A stretch of DNA of 64,000 nucleotides from Stakelama saccharophila (GCF_032229225.1 NZ_CP135076.1:2833001-2897000); one strand, 5' to 3'; positions 27,641-36,873 are shown, counted from the first letter of the stretch. Notes: a model not told the origin generated them from the sequence alone. Program-made: numbers and translations.

Positions 27641-29239
27641 ATGCGCCGAACGATTGCTGTCGCGCTGACCGGGCTCGCAATCGCCGCCACTGCGCCGCAG
27701 GTCGCCGTAGCGCGCGACTCCGCTGCGACTTCGCTACCCCGCCTCGAACGTCACGATGGCCGCTTTTCTCTGATTGTCGATGGCGAGCCCTATTTCATCC
27801 TCGCTGCGCAACTGCACAACTCAAACGCCTGGCCCGACATGCTCGACGCCTCATGGAAATCCGTCGAGGCCCTGGCGGCCAATACGGTCGAGGCGCCCGT
27901 CTATTGGGAACAGTTCGAACCCGAGCAGGGCCGTTTCGACACGGAAAATGTCGATGCCCTGATCGCCAAGGCCCGCGCGACCGACAAGCGGCTCGTGCTG
28001 TTGTGGTTCGGGACCTGGAAGAATGGGCAGATGCAATATGCGCCCGAATGGGTGAAGCGCGACCCGGCAACCTATCCGCGCCAGCTCGACGCGCACGGGC
28101 AGCCGCTCGACAACCTGTCGACCTTCGCGCCCGCCAACCTCAAAGCCGACCGGCGAGCATTTACCGCATTGATGGCCCACCTCAAGGAAGTGGACGGGAA
28201 CCGCCACACCGTGATCCTGGTGCAGGTCGAAAACGAACCGGGGACCTTCGGCGCTGTCCGTGACCATAGCCCCGCTGCCAATGCCGCGTTCGCCGCACCC
28301 GTTCCCGAGGGAATATTGAAGTCGGTGCATCGCAGTTCAGGGTCGTGGCAGGATGTGTTCGGCCCGGACGCCGACGAGATGTTCAACGCCTGGGCGAACG
28401 CACGCTACATCGGCGCAGTCGCCCAGGCCGGCAAGCGCGTCTATCCGCTGCCGATGTATGTGAACTGCTGGCTGCGCTACAAGGACAAGAAATACCCTGG
28501 GATGGACTATCCAAGCGGCGGCCCGACCTACAACGTATTCGACATCTGGCGCGCTGCCAGTCCCGCGATCGACTTCATCGGCACCGATCTCTACACCACC
28601 AACGCCACCGAATTTCGCAAGGTACTCGATCAGTATCACCGGCCGGACAATCCGGCATGGGTTTCGGAAACCGGTTTCGAACCGGGCACTGCCCCGCTGC
28701 TCTACGAGGTGCTCGCGCGCGGCGGCATCGGCTTTTCCCTGTTCGGGATCGATAATCCGCCTTCGGATACGCAGACAGCGACGATCACGGCGCACGCCCG
28801 CAATTATCGGCTTCTTGGTCCGATCAACAACCTACTCGCCCGGGCAATGGCCGACGGTCGATTGAAGGCTGCTATCGAGACCGCCGGAGCTTCGCGGCGC
28901 ACGCTCGATTTCGGCGATTGGCGGGTCAGGCTCGCTTTTGGTCCGCCGCCCTGGGGCAGTTCGCCGGCGATCATTCCGAACTCGCCGGATATCGACGGAC
29001 GCGCCTTCGTGATCCGGCTCGACGCCGATCATTTTCTCGTGAGCGGCGTTGACGTGCGCGCGTCGTTCGAGCGCACGGCGGAAGATGGGCGGCGCGGCCA
29101 ATTGCTCCGTGTCGAGGAAGGCGTTTACCGCGACGGCAGATGGCAGGCACACCGCTGGCTCAACGGCGACGAGGTCGATTACGGCATCAACTTTCATAAG
29201 GACGCTCGTCTTGTCCGGGTGAAGGTCGGCGCCTTTTGA
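27641..29239 (+). CDS. GH35-family beta-galactosidase-like enzyme with DUF5597-type C-terminus
   Basis: Exported glycosidase of 532 residues; signal peptide about 1-24 (TIAVALTGLAIAATAPQVAVA). The TIM barrel has the GH35 acid/base Glu199 in VQVENEPG and the nucleophile candidate Glu343 in WVSETGF. The EAPVYWEQFEPEQGRFD motif near residue 85 is the family's N-terminal signature, and the C-terminal 150 residues resemble the DUF5597 beta domain. It follows the TonB receptor by 88 bp without an operator, so it probably shares that transcript. Relatives act on beta-galactosides of plant glycans; galactose on hydroxyproline of arabinogalactan proteins is a plausible target (inference). Confidence 0.85.
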   Translation: MRRTIAVALTGLAIAATAPQVAVARDSAATSLPRLERHDGRFSLIVDGEPYFILAAQLHNSNAWPDMLDASWKSVEALAANTVEAPVYWEQFEPEQGRFDTENVDALIAKARATDKRLVLLWFGTWKNGQMQYAPEWVKRDPATYPRQLDAHGQPLDNLSTFAPANLKADRRAFTALMAHLKEVDGNRHTVILVQVENEPGTFGAVRDHSPAANAAFAAPVPEGILKSVHRSSGSWQDVFGPDADEMFNAWANARYIGAVAQAGKRVYPLPMYVNCWLRYKDKKYPGMDYPSGGPTYNVFDIWRAASPAIDFIGTDLYTTNATEFRKVLDQYHRPDNPAWVSETGFEPGTAPLLYEVLARGGIGFSLFGIDNPPSDTQTATITAHARNYRLLGPINNLLARAMADGRLKAAIETAGASRRTLDFGDWRVRLAFGPPPWGSSPAIIPNSPDIDGRAFVIRLDADHFLVSGVDVRASFERTAEDGRRGQLLRVEEGVYRDGRWQAHRWLNGDEVDYGINFHKDARLVRVKVGAF

Positions 29240-29295
29240 TCGGAACGTATCCGAACTCTGCCACAGCTGGGTCGCGCGGTTGCAGATGATAATTA

Positions 29296-29309
29296 TACGG
29301 TATACAATA
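29296..29309 (+). promoter_or_regulatory. GTATAC operator before the DUF885 peptidase gene
   Basis: TACGGTATACAATA, 26 bp before the ATG at 29336. It shares TACGGTATAC with the copy at 24174. This is the rightmost copy; none with flanking TA was seen beyond it. Confidence 0.7.
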
Positions 29310-29335
29310 CATAGAGGCGAAAAGGGGAGCTAGGC

Positions 29336-31144
29336 ATGAGCCGTTCGATCTGTTTGGGCGCATTGAGCATCGTCGTTGCAACGGCCGGCATGACCAACGC
29401 CACCAGCGCAAGGGCCGAGGATGTCTCGGCATGCGAATGCACCTCGAAGGCCGCCGAATCCGCCGCCGACTTGAAGTTCAGGAAAATCTATTCGGACGAA
29501 TGGGATTGGCGCCAGCAACAGTTCGCCGCAGACGAGGACAGTGGTGAATCGGACATCCGCGCCAAATTGCCCGATGTCTCCGCCGCCGCCCAGGCAAGGC
29601 GGTTGGCGAAGTGGGAATCGGTGACAAATGCCCTTGACGGAATCGACCGCGCCAGCTTGTCGCCCGCAAACCAGGTCAATTTCGACGTCTACAAGGCGCA
29701 AATCGCTGTCCTGGTCAATCAGCAGAAGTTCAAGGACTATGAGCGTCCGCTCAATGCTGACACTTCGTTCTGGGGTAATCTCGCCGGCACCGCGCGGCAG
29801 ACCTTCACGACCGAATCCGATTACCGGAACTATATTGCGCAGCTAGAGGATATCCCGCGTTATTTCGACCAGCAGATCGCAAATATGCGGGCTGGGTTGG
29901 CGCGCGGCTTTACCCCGCCGAAAATCACGCTCAGGGGCCGCGACGACACGGTCAGTTCGGTCATCGATATCGACAAGCCCGAAAACAGCATCTTCTATAA
30001 GCCGTTCGAGGCAATGCCGGCGAACATCCCGGACGCCACCAAAGCACAGTTGCGCGCGGCGGCCGTGGCGGCGATCCGCAACTCGGTGATCCCCGCGCAC
30101 AAGAAGCTGCTGGCGTTCCTGCGCAACGACTATATCCCCGGCGCCCAACCCTCGATCGCTGCCTATGATCTGCCCGACGGCAAAGCCTATTACCGCGCCA
30201 AGATCAAGGAATTCACAACGCTCGACCTGACGCCCGAGCAAATCCACCGGATCGGCCTCGATCAGGTCGCCGAGATCCACGCCGAAATGCTGCAGACGAT
30301 GAAGGACGCAAACTTCACAGGCAGCTTTCCCGAATTCCTGAACTTCCTGCGTACCGATCCGCAATTCTATGCGAAGACGCCCGAGGAGTTGCTCAAGGAC
30401 GCAGCCTGGATCGCCAAGGAATTCGACGGCATTGCCGGGAAGTGGATCGGGCACCTGCCGCGCAGCCGCTTCGCGATCAAGCCGGTCCCGGCCGATATCG
30501 CGCCTTATTATACCGGCGGGCGCGGCGGACCGGGCATCTATCTCGTCAATACATACAACCTGCCCTCGCGCCCACTCTATTCCCTGCCGGCACTGACGCT
30601 GCACGAAAGCGCCCCAGGCCATGCGTTTCAGATGCCGCTGGCTGCCGAGAACAAGGACCTGCCCGAATTTCGCCAGAATAGCTATATCTCCGCTTACGGC
30701 GAAGGCTGGGCGCTCTATTGCGAGTGGCTCGGCCAGGAAATGGGCATGTACAAGACACCGTATGAGCGTTTCGGGATGCTGAGCTATCAGATGTGGCGCG
30801 CCGCCCGCCTTGTCGTCGATACCGGTATCCATTCCATGGGCTGGAGTCGGAAGCGGGCGCAGCAATATCTTCACGACAATACCGCGCTCGCCGATCATGA
30901 GATCGAGACCGAGGTCGACCGCTACATCGCCTGGCCGGGCCAGGCACTGTCCTATTATCTCGGCGAGATGGCGATACGTCAGGATCGCGCCAGAGCGGAA
31001 AAGGCGCTCGGCGCCAAATTCAACATCCGCGCATTTCACGATGCCGTGCTCCAGACCGGGTCCGTGCCGCTCCCCGTACTGAACGCGCGTATCGACCGCT
31101 TCATTGCGGAGGGCGGTGTCGGGCCCTATCCGGATGAGGAGTGA
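29336..31144 (+). CDS. DUF885-family metallopeptidase, exported
   Basis: A 602-residue protein with a signal peptide (SICLGALSIVVATAGMTNATSARA). DUF885 proteins are putative zinc peptidases; the HESAPGH motif (His423-Glu424 to His429) is the presumed metal and catalytic site, followed by the family's EGWALYCEWLGQEMG block and the YIAWPGQALSYYLGEMAI motif near 540. Two cysteines just after the signal peptide (ACEC) could hold a lipid anchor or disulphide. It has its own operator and closes the regulon. Peptide specificity is unknown; a role on hydroxyproline-rich peptides is inferred from position. Confidence 0.85.
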   Translation: MSRSICLGALSIVVATAGMTNATSARAEDVSACECTSKAAESAADLKFRKIYSDEWDWRQQQFAADEDSGESDIRAKLPDVSAAAQARRLAKWESVTNALDGIDRASLSPANQVNFDVYKAQIAVLVNQQKFKDYERPLNADTSFWGNLAGTARQTFTTESDYRNYIAQLEDIPRYFDQQIANMRAGLARGFTPPKITLRGRDDTVSSVIDIDKPENSIFYKPFEAMPANIPDATKAQLRAAAVAAIRNSVIPAHKKLLAFLRNDYIPGAQPSIAAYDLPDGKAYYRAKIKEFTTLDLTPEQIHRIGLDQVAEIHAEMLQTMKDANFTGSFPEFLNFLRTDPQFYAKTPEELLKDAAWIAKEFDGIAGKWIGHLPRSRFAIKPVPADIAPYYTGGRGGPGIYLVNTYNLPSRPLYSLPALTLHESAPGHAFQMPLAAENKDLPEFRQNSYISAYGEGWALYCEWLGQEMGMYKTPYERFGMLSYQMWRAARLVVDTGIHSMGWSRKRAQQYLHDNTALADHEIETEVDRYIAWPGQALSYYLGEMAIRQDRARAEKALGAKFNIRAFHDAVLQTGSVPLPVLNARIDRFIAEGGVGPYPDEE

Positions 31145-31400
31145 TCAAGCGTACTGTTCACCAGAGCGGTAAGTGAAGAACGCGCGTTCCCGGCCAGTTG
31201 CCGTCCAGCGCGCGGCGGGGATCGGCCACCGCAAGCTGCCTGGGCGGCACCGACATCGCTCCGCCGAACGCTGCATCGTCGAGCACCTCCAGATATTCGC
31301 GCACGGCGTAGCTGACGGTTCCCGAAGACCTCGAACATCAGGTGAAGACCGGATAGGCCGCATAGCCGGCAAAGGCTACGCCCCCTCAGAAGCGGCGGCT
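31145..31400 (-). pseudogene. Degraded coding remnant, family not recognised
   Basis: The minus strand reads with good codon usage as ...AFAGYAAYPVFT, stop, then SYAVREYLEVLDDAAFGG and GNWPGTRVLHLPLW, with no start and at least one internal stop. It looks like the decayed end of a gene lying between two nutrient loci. I cannot name the family. It may equally be chance open sequence in GC-rich DNA. Confidence 0.25.
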
Positions 31401-31485
31401 TAGCGCCGGGCTGTGCGGGATATCCGCAGGCGGCAGGCTCCTGCGGCCTCGGACATGTGAAGAGCGACGCGTAATGTTGAAATTG

Positions 31486-31511
31486 TGTTGATCTGTCACA
31501 AAAGATCAACA
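31486..31511. promoter_or_regulatory. Perfect inverted repeat before the second TonB receptor gene
   Basis: TGTTGATC and GATCAACA form exact 8-bp arms with a 10-base spacer, 70 bp before the receptor ATG at 31581. It is a candidate operator for the DeoR-type regulator encoded two genes downstream. It is unlike the GTATAC element, so this locus is under separate control. Confidence 0.5.
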
Positions 31512-31580
31512 TCGCACGCATACAGCCCGGCTCGCAACGTGCTCGACAACGTTTACTGTGCTCAAACCGGGGAAATTCAG

Positions 31581-34574
31581 ATGTTCCGCTTTTCGCGACT
31601 TTCGTCGCGCGCGTCGCTGCGCGCGCTGTTGATGCTCAGTTCCGCCATACCGGCCGCCGTGATCGCCGTACCGGCCGCCAGCGCCCAGGATTATACCAAT
31701 ATCGCCGCATCGGGCCGCGTGGTGGCCGAAGACGGCACCCCTGTCGCGGGCGCGACCGTGCGGATCACCTCGTCCGACCGCGGCGTGAGCCGCACGGTTT
31801 CGACCGACGACACCGGCGCCTACACGATCCCGCAGCTTGCGCCGGGCAATTACGACTTTGTCGTCTCGGCCCCGGGTTTCGGCACCTATAGCGAAGCCGA
31901 AATTCCGCTGACGCGCCAGACCGGCGGCGCCAACAGCTTTCGCCTCGTGCCCGCCGATACCGGGAACGAAATCGTCGTCACCGGATCGCGGCAACGTATC
32001 GCGGACTTTCAGGATACGACGATCGGCAGCACCATTGATGTCGGCACGCTCAAGGACCGGGTTCCCATCGGCCGGACACTGCGCGACGTGATGCTGTTGA
32101 CCCCCGGCACGGTGCAGGGTTCTTCTTCCAATGGCGGCTTCGCCGACCAGGTGTCGATCGCGGGCGCGTCCTTCACGGAAAATGCCTTCTACATCAATGG
32201 CCTGAACGTCACCGACTTCGTATCAGGCGGCCAGCCTACCGAGGTGCCGTTCGACTTCTATCAAAGCATCGAGGTAAAGACCGGCGGCGCCCCGGCCGAA
32301 TTCGGCCGCGCCACCGGCGGCTATGTCGTGGCCACCACCAAGTCGGGATCGAACGAATATCATGCCAGCGTAACGGGCATCTGGGAGCCGGGCGGCCTGC
32401 GCGACGATGCGCCGTCGACCCGCACCACCGATTATGCCCACGCAACGACCAGCCGCAAGGAACTGGTCCTTCAGGCAAGCGGACCAGTCATCAAGGACCA
32501 TCTGTTCGTCTATGGTCTCTACAACCTGCGCGACATCCGGTCGATGACGCCGCAGGCCAATCAGGACAATGCGACGACGGTCCGCAACGACAGCCCGTTC
32601 TGGGGCGCGAAGGTCGACGGCTATATCACCGGCGACCACCATCTCGAATTCACCTATTTCGACACCAGCAACGAAACCCGTAACCGAAGCCACGACTGGG
32701 ACCGCACCGGTTATACGCTGGGCGACGAAACCGGCGGCACCAATGCGCGCGCGGGCGGCGTCAACTATGTCGGCCGCTACACCGGCACCTTCGCCCCCTG
32801 GCTGACCGTGTCGGGCGCCTACGGCGTCAGCAAGCTGCGTTCCGGCAATCTGCCGCTGGATACCGTCAACCCGCAGGTCATCGATTACCGCACCGACCCG
32901 GCAGGCGTTCAAATCGGCCTCAACAAGGTCACCGACGCATTCAGCAAGACCGACAACAAGCGCGAATTCTACCGGATCGACACGGATCTGCAATTCCATC
33001 TTCTGGGCGCGCATCATGTCCGCATCGGCTATGATCATGAAACGGATCAGCAGACCCAGACCTTCGAGACGATCGGCGAGGGCGCATTCAAAATCTACAC
33101 CGTCACCGACGAATCGGCGGAGCGCATCGGGCTGCCGGTCGGCAGTGAATATTATACGACGCGCGTCTATGCCCAGAACGGCGTGGCGCATGTCCGCAAC
33201 GAAGCCTTTTATATTCAGGACCAATGGTCGCTGCTCGACAATCGGCTGCGGCTCGACCTGGGCCTGCGGAACGACCGTTTCAGCAATCAGGGTGTGAACG
33301 GCGAATCCTTCTTCAAATCGGGCGACCTCTGGGCGCCGCGCCTTGGGGCGGCGTTCGATCCGGTCGGTGACGGCCGCACGCGGATCTTCGGTTCCTACGG
33401 CAAATATTTCCTGCCGATGGCGGGCGATATCAACCTGAACGTCGCGGGCAGCCTGGTCACCTATACCCGCTATAACCTCTTCAACGGAGTGAGCGGAGAA
33501 GGGAATATCCCGGTCGCCGGCGATCCCATCCTTTCGGTCGTCAACACCAAGGCCTGCCCCGATACGGGCATCGCCAACTGCGAAGTGTCGGCCGACGGTT
33601 CGCCGTTCAATCCGGCGGGTGCCATCGACGCCGGTATCAAGCCGCAGTCGGCCGATGAATTCATCATCGGCGTGGAGCGGCAACTGGCCGACCATGTCCG
33701 CGTCGGCGCGTCCTTCACCCATCGCAGGCTCGGCAATGTCATCGAGGATATTTCCATCGATGCAGGCGCCCGCGCTTATTGCACCGCGCAGGGCTTTACG
33801 GAGGAGGCCTGCCAGAACGCCTATCCGGGCGGCAGCCAGTTCGTCATCGCCAATCCCGGCCGCGACGTGACGGTGCAGATCAATCCGCTGCCCGACGGGA
33901 CCACCCCGATCGCTACGTTGAAGGCATCGGACCTTGGCTATCCCGATCCCAAGCGCAACTACGACGCGCTGACGCTGACCTTCGACCAGGAGTGGAGCCT
34001 GTCGGCATCCTATACGCTCGCCTTCAACAAGGGCAATTACGAAGGCGGCGTGCGCTCAGAGAACGGACAGCTATCGATCAACCGGTCGGCGGACTTCGAT
34101 TCGCCCGGCTTCGTGAACGGCGCATATGGCTACCTGCCGAACGACCGGCGCCACACCTTCCGCGCCTATGGCAGCTATCGCCTGTTCGACGTGCTGGACC
34201 TTGGCCTCAACGCCCTTGTGCAGTCGCCCGCCCATTATAGCTGCATCGGCGCGGTGCCGGTGGATGTCGATGCTTATGCCAACACCTATCACGGCTACGG
34301 CTTCTACTGTCAGGGCAAGGTCGTCCCGCGCGGCACCGCGTTCGACGGCGACTGGCGTACCGAGTTCAACCTGAGCGCGGTCGGCCGTCTTCCACTGGAG
34401 AATGTGGATGCGTCGATCCGGCTGGATGTGTTCAATATCTTCAACAGCCAGGCCGTCACCAATTATAACAATTATGGCGAGATCAGCGACGGATCCGTGA
34501 ATCCCGATTATCGCTCGCCAAACGCATATCAGACGCCGCGCTATGTGCGTGTGACCGCGAAGCTGGGCTTCTAG
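31581..34574 (+). CDS. Oar-like TonB-dependent receptor with carboxypeptidase-regulatory-like N-domain
   Basis: Outer-membrane receptor of 997 residues. After the signal peptide (about 1-36, ending AVPAASAQ) comes a carboxypeptidase-regulatory-like beta-sandwich (SGRVVAEDGTPVAGATVRITS, about 44-120), then a TonB-box-like EIVVTGSRQRI, a plug (PVGRTLRDVMLLTPG-like region with GGAPAEFGRATGGYVVATTKSG) and a barrel ending RYVRVTAKLGF with terminal Phe. ATG 31581 is used because the upstream open frame has no signal peptide. Such receptors often import peptides or protein fragments; with the POT transporter nearby this is plausible, but the substrate is unknown. Confidence 0.9.
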   Translation: MFRFSRLSSRASLRALLMLSSAIPAAVIAVPAASAQDYTNIAASGRVVAEDGTPVAGATVRITSSDRGVSRTVSTDDTGAYTIPQLAPGNYDFVVSAPGFGTYSEAEIPLTRQTGGANSFRLVPADTGNEIVVTGSRQRIADFQDTTIGSTIDVGTLKDRVPIGRTLRDVMLLTPGTVQGSSSNGGFADQVSIAGASFTENAFYINGLNVTDFVSGGQPTEVPFDFYQSIEVKTGGAPAEFGRATGGYVVATTKSGSNEYHASVTGIWEPGGLRDDAPSTRTTDYAHATTSRKELVLQASGPVIKDHLFVYGLYNLRDIRSMTPQANQDNATTVRNDSPFWGAKVDGYITGDHHLEFTYFDTSNETRNRSHDWDRTGYTLGDETGGTNARAGGVNYVGRYTGTFAPWLTVSGAYGVSKLRSGNLPLDTVNPQVIDYRTDPAGVQIGLNKVTDAFSKTDNKREFYRIDTDLQFHLLGAHHVRIGYDHETDQQTQTFETIGEGAFKIYTVTDESAERIGLPVGSEYYTTRVYAQNGVAHVRNEAFYIQDQWSLLDNRLRLDLGLRNDRFSNQGVNGESFFKSGDLWAPRLGAAFDPVGDGRTRIFGSYGKYFLPMAGDINLNVAGSLVTYTRYNLFNGVSGEGNIPVAGDPILSVVNTKACPDTGIANCEVSADGSPFNPAGAIDAGIKPQSADEFIIGVERQLADHVRVGASFTHRRLGNVIEDISIDAGARAYCTAQGFTEEACQNAYPGGSQFVIANPGRDVTVQINPLPDGTTPIATLKASDLGYPDPKRNYDALTLTFDQEWSLSASYTLAFNKGNYEGGVRSENGQLSINRSADFDSPGFVNGAYGYLPNDRRHTFRAYGSYRLFDVLDLGLNALVQSPAHYSCIGAVPVDVDAYANTYHGYGFYCQGKVVPRGTAFDGDWRTEFNLSAVGRLPLENVDASIRLDVFNIFNSQAVTNYNNYGEISDGSVNPDYRSPNAYQTPRYVRVTAKLGF

Positions 34575-34589
34575 GGTCCGATCATATCG

Positions 34590-34623
34590 GGCCGGGGACC
34601 GTCCGATCGGGCGCCCCCCGGCC
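34590..34623. terminator. Possible hairpin terminator after the second TonB receptor
   Basis: GGCCGGGG (34590-34597) and CCCCGGCC (34616-34623) are perfect 8-bp arms 15 bp after the receptor stop. No T-run follows, so it may be a transcript-end stabiliser or a chance GC palindrome. Confidence 0.3.
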
Positions 34624-34695
34624 TGCCCTTGCTTGCGCAATGCCCACGCCCTTGGGCATGACGGCGGGATGGTTGGGCGACGGACGGATGGAGCC

Positions 34696-35451
34696 ATGGA
34701 CAAGAGATCACAACGCCAGCGCGAGATCATGTCGCGCCTGCGAAGCGGGCGGACCTTGTCGGTTACCGCCCTGGCAAGCGATCTGTCCGTATCCGACGAA
34801 ACCATCCGCCGCGAGTTGCGGGCGCTGGAGGATCACGGCGCCATCATCCGCGAGCATGGCGGCGCGCGCATGGCTGCGCCCGTGCTGGAAGGCCCGCTGC
34901 ATCAGCGGATTGGCGAAAATGCCGATGCAAAGCTGCGGATCGCACGCGCCGCGGCGGAACTGGTGCCGGACGGCGCGATCCTGTTCATCGATTCCGGTAC
35001 GACCAGTTGCTTCATCGCGCGCCAGTTGGTGGACCGCAAATCACTGACCGTCATCACCAACTCGCTTGGTGTCGCGAACGACCTTGGCGGCATCAACAAT
35101 AATCGCCTGTTTCTCGCCGGCGGGCAGATGGATTACGATTATCGCGCCTTTTCCGATCACATCGCGCAGGAATATGTGCGCGGCTTCACGCCGCACCTTG
35201 CCATTCTGTCGGTCGGCGGGATCAGCACCGACCAGGGACTGATGGATTTCCATCCGGGCGAAGCAGAAATGAGCCGCATCGCCTATGCCACGTCAAAGCG
35301 GGTTCTGCTGGGCGCGGATGCGTCGAAATTCGGCCGGTACGCCCTGATCCGGACGGCGGCGCTCACCGATGTCGACATTCTCGTCACCGATCAGCCGCTG
35401 GACGATGAATATGCCGACGCCTTCGCTCATGCCGAAGTGGTGATCGCCTGA
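34696..35451 (+). CDS. DeoR-family transcriptional regulator
   Basis: Sugar-phosphate-responsive type repressor of 251 residues. The N-terminal helix-turn-helix (SVTALASDLSVSDETIRRELRALEDHGAIIREHGGA, about 22-57) is the DeoR signature, and the C-terminal DeoRC domain shows FIDSGTTS, VITNSLGVAN, LFLAGGQMDYDYRAF and LLGADASKFGR. The ATG at 34696 gives the usual length; the frame is open further upstream. Likely controls the receptor gene before it through the inverted repeat 31486-31511. Its 3' end overlaps the convergent transporter gene by 25 bp. Confidence 0.9.
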   Translation: MDKRSQRQREIMSRLRSGRTLSVTALASDLSVSDETIRRELRALEDHGAIIREHGGARMAAPVLEGPLHQRIGENADAKLRIARAAAELVPDGAILFIDSGTTSCFIARQLVDRKSLTVITNSLGVANDLGGINNNRLFLAGGQMDYDYRAFSDHIAQEYVRGFTPHLAILSVGGISTDQGLMDFHPGEAEMSRIAYATSKRVLLGADASKFGRYALIRTAALTDVDILVTDQPLDDEYADAFAHAEVVIA

Positions 35452-36785
35452 CGCGCGCGCAGGACGCGCAGCATCGGTATGCCGGCGATCAGGACCAGCA
35501 GCGCGCCGCCCCCGGCCATGGCGGCATGAAGCAGCCAGAAAAGCGGTGTCGGCACGCGCTCGTAATAAATGCCGATCATCCCCACCCAGAGATGGGCGAA
35601 AAAGCCGTGCAGGTAAAAGAGGCCCGTCCACAATCCGACCAGCCTGCGCGGCGCGGTTTCCGCGATCACGCTGAGGCCCGACGGCCAGATCAGCACGATG
35701 GCGGCGTCCACCAGCACCAGATAGGAAAGCGCCCAGGGCAGCGACAATGTGCCGCCATATGCGCTTCCGATCGCCAGCACGATATAGCCCCCTGCGCAGA
35801 GCAGCGCGCCCGCGAATATCTGCATGACCGCGCCGACGGCGATGCCTCGCCGGTCGAGCAGCCGCAGCACCATCTGCCACACCGCGATCAGCCCCAGCGT
35901 AACAAGACCGTCCAGGGACAGGAACCAGGCCACGGGCATGGTCCAGCCGGCGAGATTCAGGTCGACCCGCGCCCTCGCCCAAACAAGAAAGATATTCCCC
36001 AACTGCTCATAGGCGGCGAAGCAGAGATAGACCGCGACCATCGTCACGATCAGCATTGCCGTGGCCGGAATGGGAGCATTCGCAGGGGCGGCCCGCACCG
36101 GTGCCGGCTCGGCCATATCGTTCCGTCCGGCGCGCCGGGCATAGAAGAACAGCCCGATGGCGACCGCCGCCGCAGCGACGGCGATAGCGTACGTCGGCCC
36201 GGCATAGGCGGCAACCGCCCCGCATAGCAGCGGCCCGCAGATCACGCCGGCGTTCAGGAAACCCAGATAGACCGTAAAGCCGCGCCGCCGCTGCGCTTCA
36301 TCGCGGAACAGCATTCCGATCTGTACCGACAGATTGCCCTTGAGCAGCCCCGTGCCGATCGCGAAAGGGACAAGGCCGATGAGGAAACTGTGTTCGCGCA
36401 GCATCAGCGCGAGGCCGGCCAGCATCCCTGCCCCGCCGCACGCCACCGCCGCCCGCCGGCTGCCCAGCAGGTCGCCGACCAGTCCGCCAAAGGGAATGGA
36501 AAGATAGAGGAGCGCGTTGGCATAACCATAGAGCTGCGACGCCAGGCCGGTCCTGGAGACCGGACCGAACAACGCCGCGCTTGCGTCTCGCACCATCGCC
36601 GCACCCGCCACATGGCTGAGGTCGCCGGTCAATATCCGGTCGAGCAGGATGACGACCAGCAGCGACTTGACGCCGTACATGGCGAAGCGCTCCCAGAACT
36701 CCATGACGGCCACCGCCAGAAATTCTCTGGTCCACAGGGGTGAGTGTGCCGCCGCCCTGCCAGATATCATGGCGCCCGCTGTCAT
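35427..36785 (-). CDS. POT/PTR2-family proton-coupled peptide transporter
   Basis: Inner-membrane di/tripeptide symporter of about 452 residues with roughly 12 to 14 helices. The POT signature EFWERFAMYGVKSLLV lies near residues 28-43, followed by FGGLVGDLLGSRRAAVACG and GTGLLKGNLSVQIGMLF. The ATG at 36785 is preferred over a GTG four codons earlier. It converges on the DeoR-type gene. Neighbouring secreted peptidases in the locus to the left could supply its substrates (inference). Confidence 0.85.
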   Translation of the reverse strand: MTAGAMISGRAAAHSPLWTREFLAVAVMEFWERFAMYGVKSLLVVILLDRILTGDLSHVAGAAMVRDASAALFGPVSRTGLASQLYGYANALLYLSIPFGGLVGDLLGSRRAAVACGGAGMLAGLALMLREHSFLIGLVPFAIGTGLLKGNLSVQIGMLFRDEAQRRRGFTVYLGFLNAGVICGPLLCGAVAAYAGPTYAIAVAAAAVAIGLFFYARRAGRNDMAEPAPVRAAPANAPIPATAMLIVTMVAVYLCFAAYEQLGNIFLVWARARVDLNLAGWTMPVAWFLSLDGLVTLGLIAVWQMVLRLLDRRGIAVGAVMQIFAGALLCAGGYIVLAIGSAYGGTLSLPWALSYLVLVDAAIVLIWPSGLSVIAETAPRRLVGLWTGLFYLHGFFAHLWVGMIGIYYERVPTPLFWLLHAAMAGGGALLVLIAGIPMLRVLRARQAITTSA

Positions 36786-36873
36786 CGCGCGCTGCACCTA
36801 GGCCCGCTTCGCAACAGGAAAATGACAGTGATAACCGGGAACTCCGGGCGCGCATTTCCGCGCCCGCCGGCAC

